Positions 1 to 5,048 of a DNA stretch of 11,298 bases are shown here, one piece after another. A program made the position numbers and the translations under genes. Position 1 is the first letter of the stretch; the number at the start of each line of letters is the position of its first letter. Below the pieces are notes generated by a model. The model was not told the DNA's origin, did no database searches, and saw only the letters and a list, made by a program, of their open reading frames with translations. The DNA is from Xenococcus sp039190385 (GTDB taxonomy: Bacteria > Cyanobacteriota > Cyanobacteriia > Cyanobacteriales > Xenococcaceae), in the NCBI GenBank assembly GCA_039190385.1, contig JBCCYD010000184.1, positions 1 through 11,298 of the forward strand, in the 5' to 3' direction.

Positions 1-2
1 AT

Positions 3-68
3 GCTACTGGTGATTTCGTCATGATACTTGAACTAACTAATTTTCAGCATCCTAATATTTATTTGTGA
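3..68 (+). CDS. Possible C-terminal tail of a plus-strand gene cut by the window edge
   Basis: An open frame enters from the left edge and runs 21 codons to a TGA at 66-68, ending in the residues FQHPNIYL. The composition is protein-like and the frame would converge tail-to-tail with the caspase gene, whose stop is at 88-90, leaving a 19-bp gap. With so few codons I cannot name a family, and a chance open frame is quite possible. The sequence left of the window decides it. Confidence 0.25.
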   Translation, partial: ATGDFVMILELTNFQHPNIYL

Positions 69-87
69 GTCTCGTTTCTTCTCTTCT

Positions 88-1584
88 TCAAATATTAAGA
101 AACGTGTGCGTTTGCCCTGGATACTCACTCCTGGGAGTGTAATAATCTCCGTGTTCTGGTAGGATTTTAAACGCATTATTCCCAGAACGGTTATACTCAA
201 GCCTCGAAATAGCATTTGCCACTGCTTCAACAAAAAACGCTTCTTCTTGTTCGTACTCTGAATAAATCTGTGTGTAAAAAATATTTGCTAATGAGTCATA
301 TCTTCTAGCTTCGATAGCAGCGATGCCTGAGTAGTAAAGCATAAGAATCAACGGATACCAACAAAGATTCTCCCAAATAGCTAACGCACCCTGCGAAACA
401 AGCAGTCTATCTGTAGATCTCGCCAGAATCTTTTGTAAAATTACCTTATGGGTAGGCTTAGCCCAGTAAGAAATGCACGCATTTAGTAAGGAAAGGTCAT
501 TGCTAAGGACTTCATATTTAGATATTCTCTCAAGAAATTCTTCCTGTGAAAACTGTTGTTGCACTTTGAAATGATCTTCACTTGTACTAGAAAGAAATCG
601 CCGTACCTCCTCAATGACAAAGTCGTGTAACTCAATTGATGATGAGTCATTTGCCAACAAAGATTTAATTCTCTTTATCTTATTGGATGTATTTTCTGTG
701 GAGAAGTCTTCTTCAAAAAATGGCACAACGATAAGTCTATCAAGATCTTCATTATCTGATTTTTCTAGCTCTTCGAGTTTTGGAGCATGCAGAATAAAAT
801 CCCCGTCTCCATCGAAGTAACCGTAATGTGGTGTTTGATTTGAATTCCGATCTTTTGCTACTTTCCTATAGACATAGGACATCAGACTATTAGCCGTTAA
901 AATGCCGTCTTGAGTAATAGCTTTTCCACGTAATCCCTCAATTAAGTGACCTGTAAAAACTGAATGATCGGGTATTGGCCCTCCTGAATCAGAAACTACT
1001 TCATCCGCTTTTCCTGCTGTGAGAACTTGACGGGAATATCTCAACATCATGTCTTTCAAAAAGCGTGTGCTTCCTGCATTTAGGTTCCGAGTCAAAGCTA
1101 AACCACCATAGCATGCATCCATAATAAACAGCATATGCTTAGCTCTTATGAAATCGGCATTTTTAGTAAGTTCGTCCCATCTAATAAGAGTAGAAATATC
1201 CCCAGTATCTGCATCATAAGGCACTAAGAATCCAACTTCTCCACGAATTCCCGTAAGTGTGTGACCATGTCCTGCAAAGAAAACAAAAATTCTCTCGTCG
1301 ATTTCAACTTCATCCCGTGCAAACTTCATAAAAGCACGTAGGATATTCTCTTTAGTCGCCTCGTCATCAACTAAGTAGGTGACATTTTCTTGTGGAAAGT
1401 CGAGTTCTTTAACTAAAACTTCTCGGATTTCTTTCGCATCATTGACCGCATAAGATAGAGATGAGACTTTCTCATATTGATTGATGCCAATGATTAGAGC
1501 ACGGCTGTTTGTGTAGTGAGTTTTCAGAAGAAATCTGATGTCACGCAAGCTAACTTCCTCCGCTAACATTTTTCTAGTTGTCAT
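88..1584 (-). CDS. Caspase-domain (peptidase C14, orthocaspase-like) protein with helical C-terminal half
   Basis: This 498-residue protein has an N-terminal caspase p20-type domain, roughly residues 27-265. Visible marks are the first strand RALIIGINQY (28-37), the catalytic histidine in FFAGHGH (His106), and the catalytic cysteine in FIMDACYGG (Cys158), so the dyad looks intact. The domain closes with PHYGYFDGDGDFIL (252-265). Known caspase homologs of this kind cut after Arg or Lys; whether this one is active is inference. Residues about 285-498 are mostly helical, with a W404/YP410-411/GIAA420-423/RYD428-430 pattern that may be a sensor or partner domain. There is no signal peptide or membrane segment, so it is probably cytoplasmic. 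The ATG at 1584 is preceded by a weak GAG 8 nt upstream. The gene is monocistronic on the hemL side. The C-terminus ends abruptly after a Tyr/Pro-rich stretch and could be shortened. The caspase fold is confident; the role (stress, programmed death or defence) is not. Confidence 0.9.
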   Translation of the reverse strand: MTTRKMLAEEVSLRDIRFLLKTHYTNSRALIIGINQYEKVSSLSYAVNDAKEIREVLVKELDFPQENVTYLVDDEATKENILRAFMKFARDEVEIDERIFVFFAGHGHTLTGIRGEVGFLVPYDADTGDISTLIRWDELTKNADFIRAKHMLFIMDACYGGLALTRNLNAGSTRFLKDMMLRYSRQVLTAGKADEVVSDSGGPIPDHSVFTGHLIEGLRGKAITQDGILTANSLMSYVYRKVAKDRNSNQTPHYGYFDGDGDFILHAPKLEELEKSDNEDLDRLIVVPFFEEDFSTENTSNKIKRIKSLLANDSSSIELHDFVIEEVRRFLSSTSEDHFKVQQQFSQEEFLERISKYEVLSNDLSLLNACISYWAKPTHKVILQKILARSTDRLLVSQGALAIWENLCWYPLILMLYYSGIAAIEARRYDSLANIFYTQIYSEYEQEEAFFVEAVANAISRLEYNRSGNNAFKILPEHGDYYTPRSEYPGQTHTFLNI

Positions 1585-1623
1585 ACATTATTCTCGACTT
1601 CAGTATCTTAACTTTATTCAAAG

Positions 1624-1651
1624 ATAATAAGCTAATGATAAAATTAGTCAG
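1624..1651 (-). promoter_or_regulatory. Candidate sigma-70-type promoter of the caspase gene with internal inverted repeat
   Basis: Read on the minus strand, CTGACT (1651-1646) and TATTAT (1629-1624) are separated by 16 nt, matching the consensus at 4/6 and 5/6. The predicted transcript start would lie about 33 nt before the ATG. The spacer holds the inverted repeat CTAAT/ATTAG (1632-1647, 6-nt loop), which is placed as an operator would be. In such AT-rich DNA this remains a weak call. Confidence 0.35.
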
Positions 1652-1780
1652 ATATATGAGCGCGAAATAGCTGGATATTTAATAACATATTGCTAAAGTT
1701 AATCTTGTTTCCATACACTTTAATCATTACTTCAAACTTACTATTAATAAAATAGTGGCTGTGATGGGAGAAGTGAGACA

Positions 1781-1815
1781 ATAAAAAATAGCAAGGAGAA
1801 AAATATTCACCCTGC
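1781..1815 (-). terminator. Rho-independent terminator downstream of hemL
   Basis: On the minus strand, 28 nt after the hemL stop, the arms GCAGGGTGAA and TTCTCCTTGC (1815-1791) form a 10-position stem with one G-U wobble and one U-U mismatch around a 5-nt loop. The tract TATTTTTTAT (1790-1781) follows directly. This is the best terminator in the window and it separates hemL from the caspase gene. Confidence 0.6.
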
Positions 1816-1842
1816 CATTGTACTTTCTTGATTATGTTGATC

Positions 1843-3144
1843 CTAAATTGCCGACAAAACTTCTTTTGCTGCTGCTAAGGTTTGCTCAATATCCTCTTCT
1901 GTATGAGCTAAAGACGTGAAACCAGCTTCAAATTGAGAAGGTGCTAGATAAATTCCTCTCTCCAACATCCCACGATGGAAACGAGAAAATTTCTGAAGAT
2001 CAGATTTTTTCGCATCATCATAGTTATGAACCGGACTATCAGTAAAGAACATGCCAAACATAGCACTGATTTGACCGCCCACTACATCATGTCCTGCTTC
2101 TTGGGCAATATTCCGCATTCCCTCAGCTAACTTCTTCGTAATACGGTCTAATTGATCATAAGTACCAGGTTTTTTCAGTAATTCTAAAGTTTTAATCCCC
2201 GCAGTCATAGCTAAAGGATTTCCTGATAAGGTTCCCGCTTGGTACATTGGGCCAGCCGGTGCAACCATTGACATAATATCCTGTCTGCCACCATAAGCTC
2301 CGACAGGTAATCCACCCCCAATAACTTTGCCTAAGGTAGTCAGGTCAGGAGTTACGCCAAATTTAGCTTGTGCACCACCATAGGATATCCGAAAACCAGT
2401 CATCACCTCATCAAATACGAGCAAAGCTCCATTTTCCTGGGTAATTTCTCGCAAACCTTCGAGGAAACCAGCATCAGGAGGCACAAATCCAGAGTTCCCC
2501 ACCACTGGTTCTAGAATAACTCCAGCAATTGAATCAGGATTGTCGGCAAATAGTTTTTTAACTGCCTCTAAATCATTATAAGGAGCAGTTAGGGTACTTT
2601 TGGTTGTTGATTTAGGAACCCCAGGAGAATCAGGTAAACCCAGAGTTGCCACGCCAGAACCAGCTTTAACCAAGAACATATCTGCATGTCCGTGATAGCA
2701 GCCTTCAAATTTAATGATATTTTCTCTGTCAGTAAAGGCTCGCATTAAACGCAGAACAGACATACAGGCTTCGGTTCCAGAGTTAACGAAACGTACCATT
2801 TCAATACTTGGGACAGCTTCGATGACCATTTCTGCTAAAACATTTTCGAGAACGCAAGGGGCTCCGAAACTAGTTCCTTTTACTAGGGCTTCTTGTAAAG
2901 CTTTAATGACTTCGGGATGGGCATGCCCACAAATTGCTGGTCCCCAAGTGCCTACATAATCAATATATTTGTTGCCGTCAATGTCCCAAGCATAAGCGCC
3001 TTCTACGCGATCAAAAACAACAGGTTGGCCACCTACTGATTTGAAGGCTCTAACTGGAGAACTAACGCCTCCTGGCATGAGTTTCTGTGCCGCAGCGAAA
3101 ATTTCTTCGGATTTAGTGGTGTTAAAGGAAGTTGTAGTAACCAA
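1843..3144 (-). CDS. hemL: Glutamate-1-semialdehyde 2,1-aminomutase
   Basis: The product is the PLP-dependent enzyme of the C5 tetrapyrrole pathway that converts glutamate-1-semialdehyde to 5-aminolevulinate, the precursor of heme, chlorophyll and bilins. Signatures include LMPGGVSSPVRAFKSVGG near the N-terminus, RFVNSGTEA (substrate and PLP pocket), the conserved ISYGGAQAKFG segment and TTLGKVIGGGLPVGAYGG, where the PLP-binding lysine is Lys273. The frame is open upstream to another TTG at 3192, but I chose the TTG at 3144. It sits 6 nt behind a perfect AAGGAG, gives the usual cyanobacterial length of 433 residues and the N-terminus (M)VTTTSFNTTKSEEIF, and puts the lysine at the family position 273. 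The upstream TTG falls inside the -35 box of a promoter. The gene is essential in phototrophs, is divergent from maf, and is followed by a terminator. Confidence 0.97.
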   Translation of the reverse strand: MVTTTSFNTTKSEEIFAAAQKLMPGGVSSPVRAFKSVGGQPVVFDRVEGAYAWDIDGNKYIDYVGTWGPAICGHAHPEVIKALQEALVKGTSFGAPCVLENVLAEMVIEAVPSIEMVRFVNSGTEACMSVLRLMRAFTDRENIIKFEGCYHGHADMFLVKAGSGVATLGLPDSPGVPKSTTKSTLTAPYNDLEAVKKLFADNPDSIAGVILEPVVGNSGFVPPDAGFLEGLREITQENGALLVFDEVMTGFRISYGGAQAKFGVTPDLTTLGKVIGGGLPVGAYGGRQDIMSMVAPAGPMYQAGTLSGNPLAMTAGIKTLELLKKPGTYDQLDRITKKLAEGMRNIAQEAGHDVVGGQISAMFGMFFTDSPVHNYDDAKKSDLQKFSRFHRGMLERGIYLAPSQFEAGFTSLAHTEEDIEQTLAAAKEVLSAI

Positions 3145-3150
3145 TATTTG

Positions 3151-3156
3151 CTCCTT
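3151..3156 (-). promoter_or_regulatory. Shine-Dalgarno AAGGAG that fixes the hemL TTG start
   Basis: On the minus strand AAGGAG stands 6 nt before the TTG at 3144. It is the strongest ribosome-binding site in the window, and most other genes here have weak ones or none. No ATG is available near the N-terminus, so this site supports the rare TTG start. Confidence 0.8.
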
Positions 3157-3162
3157 ATATCT

Positions 3163-3192
3163 ATTATCTTGTCTGGTGTATCTCTTTTTCAA
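3163..3192 (-). promoter_or_regulatory. Candidate sigma-70-type promoter of hemL
   Basis: On the minus strand TTGAAA (3192-3187) and GATAAT (3168-3163) each match the consensus at 5/6 with an 18-nt spacer. The predicted start point lies just before the AAGGAG, giving a leader of only about 12-16 nt. This makes the longer reading frame from 3192 untenable, since its TTG would be part of the -35 box. Confidence 0.55.
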
Positions 3193-3193
3193 A

Positions 3194-3206
3194 ATCGCTT
3201 CGCGAT
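3194..3206. repeat. Small inverted repeat abutting the hemL -35 box
   Basis: ATCGC and GCGAT are perfect 5-bp arms around TTC, one base upstream of the hemL -35 hexamer. It is GC-richer than the surrounding AT-rich spacer. It could be an activator or repressor half-site pair, or simply a HIP1-like remnant, as it shares CGAT content. Confidence 0.4.
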
Positions 3207-3210
3207 AAAT

Positions 3211-3231
3211 AGCTTGAAGCTGTAAGCTCTA
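3211..3231. repeat. Degenerate heptamer array AGCTNNA x3 in the hemL-maf spacer
   Basis: Three consecutive 7-bp units, AGCTTGA, AGCTGTA and AGCTCTA, lie upstream of the hemL promoter. The pattern fits the short tandemly repeated heptamers (STRR) known from cyanobacteria. At three units it is small, so chance cannot be excluded. Confidence 0.5.
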
Positions 3232-3297
3232 AACTATAGACTGAAATTTATGGCGAAAAAAGCCTTTAATAAAAATAAATTTATTAAGAGATACATA

Positions 3298-3319
3298 ATA
3301 ATCAGTAATCTCTGATTAT
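3298..3319. repeat. 8-bp inverted repeat in the divergent hemL-maf spacer
   Basis: ATAATCAG and CTGATTAT are perfect arms around a 6-nt loop (TAATCT). The element lies about 105 bp upstream of the hemL -35 and about 80 bp before the maf ATG. It has no T-run on either side, so an operator for a dimeric regulator of either gene is more likely than a terminator. No known consensus is recognised. Confidence 0.45.
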
Positions 3320-3385
3320 CCTATGTTTGGTGTGTTTGTTAAAGTTCTGATTCAATAATTCTTAGTTAATTTATCTTAAATTATA

Positions 3386-3398
3386 TTGACAAAGTCAA
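3386..3398 (+). repeat. Inverted repeat occupying the maf ribosome-binding region
   Basis: TTGAC-AAA-GTCAA is a perfect 5-bp inverted repeat ending one base before the maf ATG, where a Shine-Dalgarno would normally be. It could be an mRNA hairpin limiting translation or a DNA operator. The TTGACA in it is too close to the ATG to serve as the maf -35 box. Confidence 0.4.
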
Positions 3399-3399
3399 A

Positions 3400-3996
3400 A
3401 TGAAAAATAATCTACCTGCATTTGTTTTAGCTTCTGCTTCTCCCGCCCGTCGTAAGTTGTTGCAAATGGTGGGAATTAATCCTTTGGTTTGTCAGAGTGA
3501 TTTTGATGAATCCCAAATTACTGCCACTGATTCTGAAACTTTGGTAACAACTTTGGCTAAATGTAAGGCAGAAACCGTCCAGGAGCGTTTTCAGGATGCT
3601 TTGATTTTAGGGTGCGATTCGGTATTAACGATCGCTGGTCAAATTTACGGTAAACCAGAATCTGCGGACGTTGCGATCACGCGTTGGCAAGAAATGCGAG
3701 GTAATGTTGGTTTGCTATATACAGGTCATGTTTTGCTAGATATCCGGCAGCAAAAACAAGTATCGCGTTGTGGAATCACTAAAGTTTATTTTGCTGACAT
3801 TAGCGATCGCCAAATTAAAGATTATGTTGCGACGGGGGAACCTCTCAAATGCGCTGGAAGTTTTGCTCTAGAAGGCAAAGGAGGATTATTTATTGAAAAG
3901 ATCGAAGGCTGTCATAGCAATGTTATTGGTCTGAGCTTACCTCTGTTGCATCAAATGTTAGAAGAGCTTGGTTATAGTGTTAGCGAATTTTGGTAG
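3400..3996 (+). CDS. maf: Maf-family nucleoside triphosphate pyrophosphatase
   Basis: This 198-residue protein has the Maf/HAM1-like fold signatures in order: LASASPARRKLL (10-21) forming the phosphate-binding loop, LILGCDSVL with Asp73 as the likely catalytic base, GKP (84-86), YTGH (107-110), and GEPLKCAGSFALEGKGG (146-162). The length is normal for the family. Known Maf proteins hydrolyse dTTP/UTP or modified nucleotides such as m7GTP to the monophosphate and pyrophosphate, and have been linked to house-cleaning of the nucleotide pool and to septum inhibition. The exact substrate cannot be read here. The ATG at 3400 is preceded by an inverted repeat instead of a clear ribosome site. The gene is divergent from hemL and convergent with the pentapeptide gene. 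I see no convincing -35/-10 pair. Confidence 0.93.
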   Translation: MKNNLPAFVLASASPARRKLLQMVGINPLVCQSDFDESQITATDSETLVTTLAKCKAETVQERFQDALILGCDSVLTIAGQIYGKPESADVAITRWQEMRGNVGLLYTGHVLLDIRQQKQVSRCGITKVYFADISDRQIKDYVATGEPLKCAGSFALEGKGGLFIEKIEGCHSNVIGLSLPLLHQMLEELGYSVSEFW

Positions 3997-4039
3997 AAAT
4001 AAACTTTTTAATAATTGGGTCTACTAAATCAGAGTATAG

Positions 4040-4067
4040 TTTTCAATTTTCAATTCTCAATTCTCAA
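4040..4067. repeat. Heptamer tandem repeat TTYTCAA x4 at the pentapeptide gene stop
   Basis: Four units, TTTTCAA twice and TTCTCAA twice, fill the end of the maf-pentapeptide convergent spacer. They stop exactly at the TAA codon (minus strand) of the pentapeptide gene at 4068-4070. The same unit recurs at 7092-7112. It is a cyanobacterial STRR-type array. The rest of the 3997-4067 spacer shows no good terminator. Confidence 0.75.
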
Positions 4068-4964
4068 TTAATAATGTTTAGTCCCATCGGGCATAATTGT
4101 TCCTTGCAAGTTTGCCCCTTTAAAAATAGCATCTTGAATATTAGCATCAGTTAGATTAGCTCCTCGTAGATCAGCATGATTAAGATTGGCTCCTCGAAGA
4201 TTTGCTTTAGTTAAATTGGCTTGTTTTAAGTCAGCATGATTGAGATTGATGCCGCAAAGATCAGCTTGAGTTAGATTAGCATTTCTAAAATTTGCGCGAT
4301 CGCAGTTAGCCCAACGCAAATTGATCTTTATTAATTCTGCTTCTGAGAAATTGGCTTGAAATAAATAAGCTTTACTCATGTGAGCAGCGATCGCTTTTAC
4401 TCGATAAAAATTTGTTTTATAACCAAAAATACCTAATAATTCCGCATCGTAAAGATTTGCTTTACTCAAATCTGCCTCATTAAAATGAGCTTCAACTAAT
4501 TGGGCTTCACTCAAGTTCGTACGCTGTAATTTTGCACCTGTCAAATTAGCGCGACGTAGGCGAATATTACGCATCGAAGTGCCAATTAAATTAGCATGAC
4601 TAAAATTAGCGCGATCACAATTAGCCTCTCTCAAATCTGCACCAATTAGATTGGCATTACTCAGATCGCTATCCATCAAATAGGCATAGCTAAGATTCGC
4701 ATTACTCAGATTGGCATCCATTAAACAGATTCCCATTAATTCAGCGGCCTGCAAATTAGCAGTAGCCAGATCTGCACCAATTAATTCAGCTCCAGAAAGA
4801 TCAGCTTTAGACAAATTAGCCTTCGTAAAATTCGCTGTTTCCAAATCAATCCCACTAAGATTAGCTTCTTGTAAATCCAGGTCAAGATTAACATTTACTT
4901 CTCGCCATTTCTGCCAATTTTCGGCACCCTGTTTTAATTTAAATAGATGCTCAGTATTCGCCAT
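4068..4964 (-). CDS. Pentapeptide-repeat protein
   Basis: After a short N-terminal helix (MANTEHLFKLKQGAENWQKW, 1-20) the 298-residue protein is almost entirely A(N/D)LXX repeats. Counting the central Leu/Phe at residues 31, 36, 41 and so on to 291 gives 53 repeats in unbroken register, about 13 turns of a right-handed quadrilateral beta-helix. The register holds through a poorer stretch at 176-196, where Gly181 and Ala191 replace the core residue. The C-terminal cap ends TIMPDGTKHY, as in many cyanobacterial members. Roles known for the family include DNA-mimicking gyrase protection and protein scaffolding; nothing here picks one. No signal peptide is seen, so it is likely cytoplasmic. The ATG at 4964 has a weak GGGA 8 nt upstream. 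It follows the DUF58 gene by 71 bp and has its own promoter candidate. Confidence 0.93.
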   Translation of the reverse strand: MANTEHLFKLKQGAENWQKWREVNVNLDLDLQEANLSGIDLETANFTKANLSKADLSGAELIGADLATANLQAAELMGICLMDANLSNANLSYAYLMDSDLSNANLIGADLREANCDRANFSHANLIGTSMRNIRLRRANLTGAKLQRTNLSEAQLVEAHFNEADLSKANLYDAELLGIFGYKTNFYRVKAIAAHMSKAYLFQANFSEAELIKINLRWANCDRANFRNANLTQADLCGINLNHADLKQANLTKANLRGANLNHADLRGANLTDANIQDAIFKGANLQGTIMPDGTKHY

Positions 4965-4986
4965 AAAACTATTCCCAACTACAGTT

Positions 4987-5014
4987 CTTATTGTATCAAC
5001 AACTCGGGCGTCAA
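4987..5014 (-). promoter_or_regulatory. Candidate promoter of the pentapeptide gene
   Basis: On the minus strand TTGACG (5014-5009, 5/6) and AATAAG (4992-4987, 4/6) are 16 nt apart, placing a transcript start around 16-18 nt before the ATG at 4964. The -35 box lies 6 bp from the heptamer array at 5021-5048. This makes independent transcription of the pentapeptide gene possible. Confidence 0.35.
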
Positions 5015-5020
5015 CTCACA

Positions 5021-5048
5021 ATTAGCCATTAGCCATTAGCCATTAGCA
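5021..5048. repeat. Heptamer tandem repeat ATTAGCC x4 overlapping the DUF58 stop
   Basis: Three perfect ATTAGCC units plus one ATTAGCA fill 28 bp. On the minus strand this reads GCTAATG repeats. The first copy read by the ribosome encodes part of the final Ala-Asn-Gly and the TAA stop (5036-5038) of the DUF58 gene, and the rest is 3' spacer. It is an STRR-type array with a different unit from the TTYTCAA arrays. Confidence 0.8.

Noticed and set aside
33..233. Minus-strand open frame of 66 codons
   Set aside because: It overlaps the 3' end of the caspase gene in another frame, has a Lys/Arg/Glu-rich low-quality end and no ribosome site. Kept only as a possible frameshift trace.
614..820. Plus-strand frame of 68 codons
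   Set aside because: Antisense to the caspase gene; the Ser-rich translation is typical of a shadow frame.
1..1842. Gasdermin, CRISPR-type III or other known partner of a bacterial caspase
   Set aside because: No neighbouring open frame that could encode one is present in the window on either side of the gene.
2714..2959. Plus-strand frame of 81 codons
   Set aside because: Antisense shadow of the well conserved hemL gene.
3145..3192. N-terminal extension of hemL by 16 residues
   Set aside because: The region holds the -35, -10 and Shine-Dalgarno of the gene and makes the protein longer than the family norm.
3250..3266. Terminator GGC-GAAAAAA-GCC in the hemL-maf spacer
   Set aside because: The stem is only 3 bp and it lies between two divergent starts where no transcript should end.
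4040..4067. CRISPR-like repeats
   Set aside because: Units are 7 bp in direct tandem without spacers, so they are STRR-type repeats.
4711..5025. Plus-strand frame of 104 codons
   Set aside because: Antisense to the periodic pentapeptide repeats, which by their periodicity keep other frames open.
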